DNA of 64,000 nucleotides from Streptomyces geranii (GCF_002954775.1 NZ_PJME01000030.1:1-64000); one strand, 5' to 3'; positions 16,360 to 25,272 are shown, numbered from the stretch's first letter. A program made the numbers and translations. Notes: a model not told the origin generated them from the sequence alone.

Positions 16360-17142
16360 ATGAGCATGCCCCTTTCCCCGTCCCCGTCCTCTTCTTCTCC
16401 GTCCCCCGGTTCCTCATCCTCTTCCTCTTCCTCCGACGCTCACAACTGGCTGCCGGCCGTCATGGCCTCGATCGCTCCTGTCGTCGGCTCCGTCGTCACG
16501 CTGGTGCTGCGCTCGCGCGACGCCGAGCAGGTCGCCCAGGTGGTCGTCGGCGTGCTCACGCTCATCGCCACCGGGCTGCCCCTGCTGCAGCGCTCCACCC
16601 TGGCCGACTGCCGCCGGGCCGCCCGACCTGGGCAGTCGCCGCTTCCCGTCCTCGGACCGCCCCTGCGGATCGTGCCGAGCCGAACCACCGTCGTCCTGTC
16701 CGCAGCGCTGGGCGTCGCGGCGTTCTGGCTGCTCTATCTGCTGACGACCTGGCTGGGTCTTGGCAGCCTCGGCTACTGGAGCGGCAAGTACCCCAGCGAC
16801 CCGGCGGCGGTCTATCGCGCGGTCGCGCTGCGCAGCCTCGTCTTCCTGCTGGCCGGCATCTTCGCCCTGGCGGTCGCGATCGCGCACCGGCTGCGCCAAC
16901 GGGCGCAGCCGGTGCTCACCTTGGCGGTCGTGCTGTACACCGGCGCCGTACTGCTCACCAACCTGGTGCTGGTGCACCACAAGGGCAGCGAGCCCCTGCC
17001 GGAGAACATCCTGGTACCGCTCCTGCTCGGGGTACTGGCCTGGCCGGTGTGCCGTGCCGCCTGCCGGCGTGCGGCGCGCACGCAGGACTTCTTCGACCTC
17101 GTGCAGGAGTTGAGGGCCAGGTCTCACCGGTCGGTGGGGTGA
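16360..17142 (+). CDS. Hypothetical multi-span membrane protein
   Basis: A 260-residue protein not recognised as a known family. After a Ser/Pro-rich N-terminus of about 28 residues there are about six hydrophobic segments, including VVGSVVTLVL, VVVGVLTLIATGLPLL, AALGVAAFWLLYLLTTWLG, LVFLLAGIFALAVAIA and LAVVLYTGAVLLTNLVLV. The ATG at 16360 follows GAGGAG. Its 3' end overlaps the convergent protease gene (17124-18578) by 19 nt with no terminator between. The 176 nt between it and the response regulator start hold no recognisable element. Confidence 0.55.
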   Translation: MSMPLSPSPSSSSPSPGSSSSSSSSDAHNWLPAVMASIAPVVGSVVTLVLRSRDAEQVAQVVVGVLTLIATGLPLLQRSTLADCRRAARPGQSPLPVLGPPLRIVPSRTTVVLSAALGVAAFWLLYLLTTWLGLGSLGYWSGKYPSDPAAVYRAVALRSLVFLLAGIFALAVAIAHRLRQRAQPVLTLAVVLYTGAVLLTNLVLVHHKGSEPLPENILVPLLLGVLAWPVCRAACRRAARTQDFFDLVQELRARSHRSVG

Positions 17143-18578
17143 TCGCCGAGCCAGAGGAGGGACTTCGTGGCGTTGGCGAGTCCGTATCCGGTCGCGGGGT
17201 CGTGGCCGGGGCGCGCGACGCCTCCCGTCATGAGGTTGCTGTGCCCCCTGACGACATCGGTCGCACCGCGTCGCAGGGCCTCACGGATCTCGTGCGGCTT
17301 CGCCTTCGGATATGCCTGCAGCAACAGTGCGCAGATCCCGGCCAGTTGTGGCGCGGCGGCGGACGTGCCGCTGGAGACGATCCAGCCGTCGGACGCCTTG
17401 GTGCCGTCCCCGTACTCGGCGTAGTTCCGGTCGATCTCGGAACCGGCCGGCGCGGGCAGCCTGATGTAGGCGCCGTTCGGCTGCATCCCCACGAGACCGC
17501 ACAGGTCGGGAACGGTCCGTCCCGGAAACACCTTGCTCCTGAAACCGCTCGCGTAGTCGGACGCCTCGAACTGACCGCGCAGGTCCACGTGGACCCCGCC
17601 CACCGCGATGACGTCGGGATGCTGGGCCGGGAAGGCGTGGTGGCCGTTGCCCGCGGCGCACACGACCACGATGTTCTCGACGACCGCGAGCGCCAACGCC
17701 ACGCAGAAGGCCTGCTGGACCGCCGAGAGGAACGGGTCGTCGATCTCCGGGTCCTTGATGTCGTAAGCCAGGCTGCAGCTGATGATCTGGGGCTTCGGGT
17801 CCTGGGCCACCGCGATGTTGAAGGCACCGAGCAGGTCTTTGCTGTGGCTCTTGACCATGGTGAAGTCGATACCGGGTGCCACGGCGAACGCGTTCGCGGA
17901 CTCGGCGGTGCCGTGCCCGTCCGGATCGGCTTCCGGTCCTTCGGCCCCGGGACCCGGTACGACCCTGCCGGTCAGCTTCCTGTCGGCGAACCACCGGTGG
18001 CGTTCCCAGCCCGTGTCGACCATGGTGAGCCGGACGTCCTGGCCGATGATGCCCTTCTCCCGGACCGGCCGGACGCCGAGGTTCTCCGCCACCTGGTCGA
18101 GCGTGAGGTACGGCTGGTCGGCACTGGGCCGTGCCGCGGCGCGGTCGCTCATCATGACGGCCGGCTGTTCCAGCGCCACGCCCTCCAGGAACGCCGCCGC
18201 CGCGCACCGGTCGGTGGCGATGAAGCCGCGCAGGTCGCCCGTGGCAGTGTCGATGAACGTGCTCAGCCTGCGCTCGTCGACCGCGCCCGGCTTGATGACC
18301 TGCCGCTGCCGGGGTTTCAGCTCGGTGTGGAAGTAGCTCTCGTAGAGTTCGGGCGGGCCGGCGATGTTGATGGTCGCCGGGGAGTGTCCGAGGATGGTGA
18401 AGCCCGCCTCGGCCAGCGCGGTCTCCGCCCGGCGGGCGGCGTCCTCGTCGGAGATGAATTCCGTCGCGTTCTCCGTCGTGATGGAGTCGGCCTCGAAGAG
18501 CGAGATGTCTCCCCGGGATCGAGGGGAGGCATGGGCGTACACAATTGGTGGCAGGTGAACCTCTGTCGTGTGAGCCAT
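17124..18578 (-). CDS. Subtilisin-like (S8) protease of the putative RiPP operon
   Basis: A 484-residue serine protease. Residues 1-150 resemble a pro-domain (ALAEAGFTILG and INIAGPPELYESYF recall the S53-type activation domain). The catalytic domain has Asp188 (VDTGWE), His222 (DGHGTAES), oxyanion Asn311 (AAGNGHH) and Ser406 (SSGTSAAAPQLAG), so all key residues are present. No signal peptide is visible, so it should work inside the cell. That suits removal of a leader peptide from a modified precursor. ATG 18578 has GGGGG 8 nt upstream, 26 nt after the radical SAM stop. It is the last gene of the set. A housekeeping protease role cannot be excluded. Confidence 0.8.
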   Translation of the reverse strand: MAHTTEVHLPPIVYAHASPRSRGDISLFEADSITTENATEFISDEDAARRAETALAEAGFTILGHSPATINIAGPPELYESYFHTELKPRQRQVIKPGAVDERRLSTFIDTATGDLRGFIATDRCAAAAFLEGVALEQPAVMMSDRAAARPSADQPYLTLDQVAENLGVRPVREKGIIGQDVRLTMVDTGWERHRWFADRKLTGRVVPGPGAEGPEADPDGHGTAESANAFAVAPGIDFTMVKSHSKDLLGAFNIAVAQDPKPQIISCSLAYDIKDPEIDDPFLSAVQQAFCVALALAVVENIVVVCAAGNGHHAFPAQHPDVIAVGGVHVDLRGQFEASDYASGFRSKVFPGRTVPDLCGLVGMQPNGAYIRLPAPAGSEIDRNYAEYGDGTKASDGWIVSSGTSAAAPQLAGICALLLQAYPKAKPHEIREALRRGATDVVRGHSNLMTGGVARPGHDPATGYGLANATKSLLWLGDHPTDR

Positions 18579-18604
18579 GGTCGATACCCCCGGTGTTGTG
18601 GAGA

Positions 18605-20524
18605 TCAGGGACGCTTCGCCGGAACGGCGAGCGCCACGTTCAGCGGGCCGTCCCGGAACACGATTCCGGCGTCCGCGAATTCCGAGAGGACACGTTCCAC
18701 CTCCGCGACCGGCACCGGTGCGTCCAACCGCTCGCGCACACCGGCCACCGTGACGGGACGTTCGCAGCAGGCGATATGGATATCGGCCGCCAGTCCCTCC
18801 AGGAGATACGTGCCTTCGCTCCCCTTTCGCCGCCCGTCGTATATCTGTACGTAGTGCGGGGCCTGCCAGTAGTGCAGTACGGGAGGTGCCGTACCGTCCC
18901 GCCAGGCCTCCCGCCAGCCCGCCACCGCCCGGCGCAGCGGAACGTGGTCGGTGTCGGGGAGCGCCCCCTTCACCTCGCCTTCGAAGAAGTAGGCGATCCT
19001 GTCGAGGTCGACGTCGGCGGGGTAGACGTACGCGTAACTGGGTTCGGGGCGTAGGTCGTTCAGGAACTCCGCACGGCCGGTGTGGAGCGGGCTGAAGCGT
19101 TCCAGGGTGATGCGGTCGGCGCTCGCGGGCGGCTGGAGATGCCACAGGTACGGCAGCAGGGCGGCCTGGTCCGCGCTGTCCTGTGGGGTCTCGCCGGGAA
19201 ATCCCCAGAGGATGTTCCAGGACACTTCGAGGCCGTAGTGCAGCGCCCAGCGCAGCAGGTTGACGTTCTGCGCGGCGGTGACTCCCTTGCGCATGAGGCG
19301 CAGCACGGACGAGCTGAGCGATTCCAGTCCCGGCTGGATCTGGGTGACGCCGGCTTCCGTCAGGAGTTTGATCTGCGCCCGGGAGACATTCGACTTGATC
19401 TCGTAGAAGATGTCGTAGCGCGTATCGCTTTCGACGAGAGCGGGAAGGAGTGTTCGCAGATAGCGGGTGTCGAGGATGTTGTCCACGGCCTCGAAACGGA
19501 AACTGCGGTATCTGCGGGCCAGTTGGGCGAATTCGACGAGAACCCGATCGGCCGATTTGGCACGGAACCGCATGTTCTCCCCGTTGAGTCCGCAGAACGT
19601 GCAGTGGTGTTTCATTCCCCACCAGCAGCCGCGGGCGGTCTCCAGCGGCAGGTACACCGTGCGCCGTGCCGTGCGCCGCAGCAGTCCGAGTTCCTCCGCG
19701 TGCCGGAAGTACTCGTCGTAGTCCGGTACCGGCAGATCGTCCAGCCGCTCCACGGGCCGCGCCGCAGGACCGGTCACCACCCCGTCGGCCGTGCGGCGTG
19801 CCAACCCGGGCACCCGGCTCAGGTCACCGCCCTCGGCGAGGGTGTCCAGGAGCAGCGGGAAGGACTCGTCCGCCTCGCCGATGACGGCCGCGTCGACACA
19901 GTCGGCGGCACGCAGCAGCTCGGTGCCCATGGTGCCGTCGAGGTTGGCACCGCCGAACAGGACGAACAGGTCCGGGTGGCGCTCCTTGAGCCGCCGGGCC
20001 AGCGCGACGGACGCCGTGTTCTGCTGGAACGTCGAGGTGAAGCCCACGACCCGGAAGTCACCCCAGGGGTAGCCATCGACGAGTGCGTCCAGGTAGGCGG
20101 GGATGTGGTCCCGGCGGACGCGCAGGAGCTGGTCGCGCAGCTGTTCCGGCTCGCCGTTCCACGCCTTGGCGATGTCGTCCACGTACTCGTCGAGGAACCG
20201 TGCCTCGGGATCGGGTGCGGCCGGGCCGAAGGCCTCGACGGAGAACAGCCAGTCGCCCAGCTGGCGCGGGCAGCGGTCGGCGAGGAAGCGGTAGAGGTCC
20301 GTGCCGAGGCCCGCCGCGAAGTCGAGGTTGGCGTGGAAGGTGCGGGCGGGGAAGCCGCGGGCGCTCGCGATCGCGCGCAGGAGGCCGAGCGGGAGGGAGG
20401 GCCGCCGGTCGTCCATGAACGGCATGCACACGAGGACCACCGGCCAGGCCGAACGGCCCCGGGCCGGGGCGTCCGCGGTGTCGCGCGCCGCGACAGGGGC
20501 GGGCACCTCACGCGTCCTTGGCAT
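18605..20524 (-). CDS. B12-binding-type radical SAM enzyme, RiPP maturation family
   Basis: A 639-residue enzyme. Residues about 130-240 look like a cobalamin-binding-type Rossmann domain (VLFGGANLDG, AVIGEADESF) without the usual DxHxxG histidine loop. The radical SAM cluster ligands are Cys300, Cys308 and Cys311 in TARGCWWGMKHHCTFCGLNG. This CX7CX2C spacing is, from memory, the hallmark of 'ribosomal peptide maturation radical SAM protein 1' (TIGR03975). A C-terminal region of about 200 residues may bind peptide. ATG 20524 has AAGGGGG at good distance. It begins 34 nt after the candidate precursor and precedes the protease by 26 nt. The chemistry (for example C-methylation) is not predictable. 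Confidence 0.8.
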   Translation of the reverse strand: MPRTREVPAPVAARDTADAPARGRSAWPVVLVCMPFMDDRRPSLPLGLLRAIASARGFPARTFHANLDFAAGLGTDLYRFLADRCPRQLGDWLFSVEAFGPAAPDPEARFLDEYVDDIAKAWNGEPEQLRDQLLRVRRDHIPAYLDALVDGYPWGDFRVVGFTSTFQQNTASVALARRLKERHPDLFVLFGGANLDGTMGTELLRAADCVDAAVIGEADESFPLLLDTLAEGGDLSRVPGLARRTADGVVTGPAARPVERLDDLPVPDYDEYFRHAEELGLLRRTARRTVYLPLETARGCWWGMKHHCTFCGLNGENMRFRAKSADRVLVEFAQLARRYRSFRFEAVDNILDTRYLRTLLPALVESDTRYDIFYEIKSNVSRAQIKLLTEAGVTQIQPGLESLSSSVLRLMRKGVTAAQNVNLLRWALHYGLEVSWNILWGFPGETPQDSADQAALLPYLWHLQPPASADRITLERFSPLHTGRAEFLNDLRPEPSYAYVYPADVDLDRIAYFFEGEVKGALPDTDHVPLRRAVAGWREAWRDGTAPPVLHYWQAPHYVQIYDGRRKGSEGTYLLEGLAADIHIACCERPVTVAGVRERLDAPVPVAEVERVLSEFADAGIVFRDGPLNVALAVPAKRP

Positions 20525-20558
20525 CAGCACCCCCTTCCGACGTCGACAGCACCCACGC

Positions 20559-20870
20559 CTACAGGTCCTCTCGCGGCTCCCTCCACCCGGGCAGCCGAGT
20601 TTTGCAGCTCGGGCACTTGGGGATCTTCCTGTCCTCCCGCGGCGGCTTGGAATACGAGACCTTGAACACCGTTGCCCCGCCGGTGCTCCCGCCCGGGACA
20701 GCCGCCGCGTCCAGCGCCTGAGCCATGGCACCGTCGCTCAGCGCACGACCGGCCACCTTGAACACCCTTTCGAGAGTGGCCTGTTCGTCACGCGTCAGCT
20801 CAGGCCCCAGGGTTCCCAGAGTCTTGGTGAGCCTCACGACCTGTTCCCAGTGGACCCGCACTTCGTCCAT
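20559..20870 (-). CDS. Candidate RiPP precursor peptide (103 aa)
   Basis: A 103-residue protein with no recognised relatives. Residues 1-55 are helical and charged (VVRLTKTLGTLGPELTRDEQ, then ATLERVFKVAGRAL), like a leader. A Gly/Ala-rich hinge (AAAVPGGSTGGA, 56-67) follows. The tail holds VFKVSYSKPPRED and then KIPKCPSCKTRLPGW, with Cys86, Cys89 and Trp96. ATG 20870 is chosen for an excellent GGGAGG 5 nt upstream. A longer frame to 20927 would use TTG without RBS. It is first of three co-directional genes with the radical SAM enzyme and protease. The CPSC pair could instead be half a zinc ribbon, making this an accessory protein. Confidence 0.6.
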   Translation of the reverse strand: MDEVRVHWEQVVRLTKTLGTLGPELTRDEQATLERVFKVAGRALSDGAMAQALDAAAVPGGSTGGATVFKVSYSKPPREDRKIPKCPSCKTRLPGWREPREDL

Positions 20871-20992
20871 GAAGACCTCCCGCTGGCTGAATTGTCCGTT
20901 CCGGTCGAGATGTTCGGTCACGCCCAAGAATGTCGGGGAGTCTGGCGAGGGACGCCCCCTCCGTCAAGAGGCTCCGCCACCGTTCCGGGCCG

Positions 20993-23911
20993 TCAGTCGT
21001 ACAGGCCGTCCAACTTGGCGCGTACGCCGGATGCCTCCCGGTGGTCCAGACCCTCAAGGAGGGTCAGCGCGCGGGTCCACGCGGCCCGGGCCGCCCCCGC
21101 GTCACGTGCGGCCAGATGCACGTCCCCGAGCGAGGACAGGGTGTCCGCCTCGTTGTAGCGGTCACCCTTCTCCCGGTAGAGGTCGAGCGCCCGCCGGTAG
21201 CACTCGGCGGCCTCCTCGAACCGGCTCAGCCGATGGTGCAGCCGACCGAGGCTGTCCCAGGTGTCGGCCTGGTCGAACCGGTCTCCCGTCGCCTCCTGGA
21301 GCCGCAGCGCCCGCTCGCAGTGGCGCAGGCCCTCTTCGTGCCGGCCCTGCTGGGAGCAGAACCAGCCGAGCGCGTTCAGCGCCCGGGCCTGACCGGTGCG
21401 GTGCCCCGCGGACTCGAACAGGAGGAGCGACCTCCGGGTGTGGACGAGCGCCTCCTCGTAGCGTCCCTCCCGGTCGCCGAGCCAGGCCAGCGTCCGATGC
21501 GCGTGCGCCTGACCGACCGGGTCACCGAGCGCCTCGTACAGGTCGAGTGCCCGCCGCAGATGGGTGGCGACGTCCTCATAGCGGCTGAGCCGCATGTACG
21601 CATAGGCCAGACAGCCGTGGCTCACCGCCCGACCCCGCCTGGTCCTCTGCCGACGCGCCGCCTCCAACGCCCGCCGGTGCACGGCGACGGAGTCCTGCCA
21701 GTGTCCGCCGCGGTCGAAGTACGGCATGAGGGTCCAGGCCAACTGCCAGACATGGGTGTTCAGTTGTGTGACCACCGCGCGCTCCTGCACCGCCAGCAGC
21801 ACGGCGTGTTCAGTGGTGAACCAGGTGAGCGCCTCCTGATGATCCGCGAAGTCCTCCCCGACGACGGGTCCGGCGGCGGGTTCGGGCAGTGGCTCGGTCA
21901 ACGGGTCGTCCCGGTGCGGGTTCAGGTGCAGGCTGGCCCGGTGGGCGCTGTGCAGATAGTGGTCGAGCATCCGGCGGACCGCCGTGTTCCGCTCGGGCAA
22001 CGGGTCGTGGGTCAGGGCGAGTTCGGCGGCGTAGTCGCGCAGCAGGTCGTGCAGGGTGAAGCGGCCGGGTGCGGGCTCGGAGAGCAGGTGGCTTTCGGTC
22101 AGCTCGGTCAGCAGTGGCCGGGCCTCGGCCGGTGGCAGTCCGGCCAGTCCGGAGACCGCCGCCGTGCCGAGGTCGGGGCCGGGGTGCAGTCCCAGCAGGC
22201 GGAACAGCCGGGCCGCCGGTGCGCTGAGCCGTCGGTAGGACCAGGAGAACACCCTGCGGACGTTGGTGGCCTCGTCGCCGCCGTCCAGCAGGCTCAACGG
22301 GCCGCCGGAGGCATGCAGTTCCTTGGCCAGCGCGGCGAGCGGGAACTGCGGGTGGGTGGCCGCGCGGGCGGCCACCACGGCCAGGGCGAGCGGCAGCCGG
22401 GCGCACGAGGTGATGATGTCCCGCAGCGCTTCGGGGTCGGCGGCCAGGCGGTGCGCGCCGATACGGCGGCCCAGCACGCCTGTTGCCTCGGCGCGGGACA
22501 TGAGGTCGAGGGCGACGGGTGTGGCGCCGTCGGTGGCGATCAGGCCGGTGAGCCGGTCCCGGCTCGTGACGACGCTGAAGCAGTCCGGGGAGCCCGGCAG
22601 CAACGGCCGCACCTGGTCGGCGTCGTGGGCGTTGTCCAGGACGACCAGCATGCGGCGGTTCGCCAACAGACTGCGGTACAGGCCGAGTTGGCCGTTCAGG
22701 TCGACGGGTATCCGGTGTGGCGGTACGCCCAGGGCGTCGAGGAAGCCGCGGATCGCCTCGGCCGGTTTCATCGCGGAGCCGCTCGGGTCGTAGCCGCGCA
22801 GGTTGACGTAGAGCTGTCCGTCGGGGAACCGGGCGCGGATCCGGTGGGCCCAGTGCACGGCCAGGGTGGTCTTGCCTACTCCGGCGGTGCCTCCGATCGC
22901 GGTGATCACGACGGCGCCGCCGTTCACCGGAGGCTCCGGCACGTCCGCTGTCGCCGGGCCGCCCGGCAGGAGGGCGTCCAATTGGGCGAGTGCGTCCTCG
23001 CGGCCGACGAAACCGGCCATGGGGTGCGGCAGTTGGGCGGGGACGACGGTGGTGGGCTCCGCCATGGGAGGAGGAGCTGCGCGGGTGATCGGGGCGGTCC
23101 TCGGCGGGTCCGGGGCGTGCGGCGCGTCGAGTTCGGGGTCGGCCGCCAGGATGCGCGCGTGCAGTCGGCGCAGTCGCTGTCCCGGCTCGATGCCGAGTTC
23201 GTCGCGGAGCAGGCGGCGGGCGTGGTGGTAGACGGCCAGGGCCTCGGCCTGCCGGCCACCGCGGTGCAGGGCCAGCATCAGCAGACCGTGCAGGCCTTCG
23301 CGCAGCGGGTGTTCGACGGTGAGCCGGCGCACCTCGCCGACCAGGTCGAAGTCATCGCCCAGCAGCAGGTCGGCCTCGATGCGCTCCTCCAGCACACTGA
23401 GCCGACGCTCCTCGAACCGGTCGCGCTCGGCGTCGAGCAGCGGACTCGACATGCCCTCGCAGAGCCGTCCCTGCCACAGGTCCAGCGCGGCGTGCAGTGC
23501 CCGTGCCGTGGCGGACAGGTCGCCCCCGGCCCGGGCGGCGTGCGCCTGGTCGATCAGCCGGTCCACGTCACGCAGGTCCAGTCGGCCGGTCCCGAGAGTC
23601 AGCAGATAGCCGGCCTCGGTCCAGGTGAGCAGGCCGGACGGCGCCCGGGGTGAACGTTCCGGCTCCAGCGCGCGGCGCAGTCCGGAGGCATGGCGTTGCA
23701 GGAGGTTGGCGGCGCGGGCCGGTGCCGTCCCGCCCCACACCGCGTCCATGAGCCGCTCCCGGCCCACCGGTCGGCCGGAGTTCAGGAGCAGTACGGCGAG
23801 CACCACGCGCTGCTGCAGCTGCCCGAGGTCCACCTCGGCGTCGCCGCGCCACGCCCGCAGCTGCCCGAACAGCTGAAAACGCAGTCCCATGGACGGCGAT
23901 CGTGCGGTCAT
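20993..23911 (-). CDS. SARP-type regulator with NB-ARC and TPR domains
   Basis: A 972-residue regulator of the AfsR type. Residues about 8-100 are the OmpR-like DNA-binding domain, 100-255 the BTAD domain, about 290-570 an NB-ARC ATPase with the P-loop GGTAGVGKTTLA, and about 720-960 tetratricopeptide repeats. ATG 23911 has GTGGGGG 6 nt upstream and is preferred to ATG 23890, which has none. It lies 122 nt upstream of the candidate precursor gene on the same strand. Cluster-situated SARPs usually activate secondary-metabolite genes, so it may control 17124-20870, but a global role is also possible. Confidence 0.85.
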   Translation of the reverse strand: MTARSPSMGLRFQLFGQLRAWRGDAEVDLGQLQQRVVLAVLLLNSGRPVGRERLMDAVWGGTAPARAANLLQRHASGLRRALEPERSPRAPSGLLTWTEAGYLLTLGTGRLDLRDVDRLIDQAHAARAGGDLSATARALHAALDLWQGRLCEGMSSPLLDAERDRFEERRLSVLEERIEADLLLGDDFDLVGEVRRLTVEHPLREGLHGLLMLALHRGGRQAEALAVYHHARRLLRDELGIEPGQRLRRLHARILAADPELDAPHAPDPPRTAPITRAAPPPMAEPTTVVPAQLPHPMAGFVGREDALAQLDALLPGGPATADVPEPPVNGGAVVITAIGGTAGVGKTTLAVHWAHRIRARFPDGQLYVNLRGYDPSGSAMKPAEAIRGFLDALGVPPHRIPVDLNGQLGLYRSLLANRRMLVVLDNAHDADQVRPLLPGSPDCFSVVTSRDRLTGLIATDGATPVALDLMSRAEATGVLGRRIGAHRLAADPEALRDIITSCARLPLALAVVAARAATHPQFPLAALAKELHASGGPLSLLDGGDEATNVRRVFSWSYRRLSAPAARLFRLLGLHPGPDLGTAAVSGLAGLPPAEARPLLTELTESHLLSEPAPGRFTLHDLLRDYAAELALTHDPLPERNTAVRRMLDHYLHSAHRASLHLNPHRDDPLTEPLPEPAAGPVVGEDFADHQEALTWFTTEHAVLLAVQERAVVTQLNTHVWQLAWTLMPYFDRGGHWQDSVAVHRRALEAARRQRTRRGRAVSHGCLAYAYMRLSRYEDVATHLRRALDLYEALGDPVGQAHAHRTLAWLGDREGRYEEALVHTRRSLLLFESAGHRTGQARALNALGWFCSQQGRHEEGLRHCERALRLQEATGDRFDQADTWDSLGRLHHRLSRFEEAAECYRRALDLYREKGDRYNEADTLSSLGDVHLAARDAGAARAAWTRALTLLEGLDHREASGVRAKLDGLYD

Positions 23912-24149
23912 GACCGGCCCCCACCCCGGACGGCCCGGACAGCGACTGCCCTCCGCCTCGCAGTCCAAGCTAGCGCCGAACCGGGACAGGCACCCCCAAC
24001 TTGTTGTGGAGCCCTGGTCGTTCGGACTGCAGCGGCGCGTGCAGCGGGGCCTGCAACGCGGGCGCGCACGCTGAGCGCAGACCCATCGGGCGGCGCCGGG
24101 CATCCGGTCGCTGATCCGTCCCTTTCCGTCGGCGACCAGCGAGGATCCC

Positions 24150-24434
24150 ATGACCGACCTTCTGACCGCGGCCCGGGCCGAGGCGCTGTTCAGCAGCGAC
24201 CTCGCCACGGGCACCGAACCGACACCGGCCGAGATCGCCGCGGCCATCCGGCGGTCGATCCGCAGCCACGGCGGCAGTCGCGGCTGTGCGTGCGCGCTGG
24301 CCGGGGCCTTCGGCGACCGCCCGGAGACCGCCGTACCCCGAATGCGCTGGGCCCTGCGCCTGGTGCGCGCCGTCTACCCCCGTACGACCCCGGTCGCGAC
24401 CCGGACCCGTACGGACCGGAGGGCCGAGCGGTGA
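24150..24434 (+). CDS. Conserved hypothetical protein (94 aa)
   Basis: A 94-residue protein opening MTDLLTAARAEALFSSDL, with two conserved-looking cores (PAEIAAAIRRSIRSHGG and GDRPETAVPRMRWALRLV). I recall similar short proteins in Streptomyces but no established function. The ATG at 24150 follows GAGGA. Its stop overlaps the kinase start as GTGA, so the two are translationally coupled. A role related to the kinase is possible but inferred only from that. Confidence 0.65.
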   Translation: MTDLLTAARAEALFSSDLATGTEPTPAEIAAAIRRSIRSHGGSRGCACALAGAFGDRPETAVPRMRWALRLVRAVYPRTTPVATRTRTDRRAER

Positions 24435-25132
24435 GGGCCCTGGTGCCGGGCGGTCCCGTAGCGCAGTCGTACCCGGTGTCCGTCGGGCACTCCGTGGGGC
24501 ACGCCGTCGAGGCGGAGCGGGCCCGGTTGCGGCAGGACCTCCACGACGGGCTGGGCCCCCTGTTGTCGGGCATCGGGCTGTGTGCACACGCACTGTCGGA
24601 CCGGCTCGGCGGGACGGGTCACGAGGTCGAGCACGCGCTGCTGGAGCGCATCCGTTCCGAGGTGGTGAACGCCGTGGCCGAACTGCGTCGGCTGATCGAC
24701 GCGCGGCCCCCGGCCGCCGTGGAGGCGTACGGCCTCGTCGACGCGGTGCGCCGGTACGTCCGGTCGGCGCCGCCCGCGGCGGCCGTCGAGCTGGTGGCGA
24801 CCGCGCTGCCGCCGCTGCCACCGGCGCTGGAGGCCGCCGCCTACCGGATCGTGACCGAGGCCCTGACCAACGTCGTGCGCCATGCCGACGCCCGCCTCAC
24901 GCGCGTCACGCTCACCGCGGCGCACGGCTCCCTCCTGATCGGGGTGGCCGACGACGGCCGCGGCATCGCCTCTCCGCCGGGCGAAGCGGGGCTGGGAGTC
25001 GGGCCGGGAGCCGGACTGGGGGTCGGGCTGGGTTCCATGCGACGCCGGGCGGAGTCCCTGGGCGGGACCCTCAGCATCCGTACCGCACCGGGCGACGGCA
25101 CCGAGGTGACCGTCGTGCTCCCGCTGCCGTGA
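24431..25132 (+). CDS. Sensor-less histidine kinase (HisKA_3 type)
   Basis: A 233-residue kinase core. The H-box is in ERARLRQDLHDGLGPLLSGI, the N-box in TEALTNVVRHADARL, the G1 box in ADDGRGI and the G2 box in GVGLGSMRRRAESLGG. No membrane span or PAS/GAF domain precedes the H-box (about residue 38), so it is soluble. It may be a stripped NarL-partner kinase. GTG start, 4-nt overlap with the preceding gene. No response regulator adjoins. The orphan regulator at 15488-16183 is a candidate partner. Confidence 0.8.
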   Translation: MRALVPGGPVAQSYPVSVGHSVGHAVEAERARLRQDLHDGLGPLLSGIGLCAHALSDRLGGTGHEVEHALLERIRSEVVNAVAELRRLIDARPPAAVEAYGLVDAVRRYVRSAPPAAAVELVATALPPLPPALEAAAYRIVTEALTNVVRHADARLTRVTLTAAHGSLLIGVADDGRGIASPPGEAGLGVGPGAGLGVGLGSMRRRAESLGGTLSIRTAPGDGTEVTVVLPLP

Positions 25133-25233
25133 GGACGGTGTCCCGGCGGGTGCGGGCAACGCGTCCGGTGCCGACGGGACCGCCGCCCCATGCGCCCGGA
25201 GAGCCGGGCGCCGCACGGTAGGAGGCATCCGAC

Positions 25234-25255
25234 GACCGGCCCTCGACGGCCGGTC
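25234..25255. terminator. Hairpin between kinase and hypothetical gene
   Basis: GACCGGCC, loop CTCGAC, GGCCGGTC: a perfect 8-bp stem, 7 nt before the AAGGAG of the next gene. It may end the kinase transcript or sit in the leader of the next gene as an attenuator. No U-tract follows. Confidence 0.5.
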
Positions 25256-25272
25256 CCAGACAAGGAGTTCAG

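Noticed and set aside
16242..18854. An 870-codon plus-strand open frame
   Set aside because: It lies antisense to the S8 protease and radical SAM genes and in a shifted frame of the membrane protein. Composition is Arg/Gly/Pro-rich with no domain, as expected of high-GC shadow frames.
20525..20731. N-terminal extension of the radical SAM frame to 20731
   Set aside because: It overlaps the candidate precursor gene in another frame, is Arg/Cys-rich, and the ATG at 20524 has a much better RBS.
20930..23653. A 907-codon plus-strand open frame
   Set aside because: Antisense to the SARP gene, which has clear domains. The plus-strand product is low complexity and has no recognisable motif.
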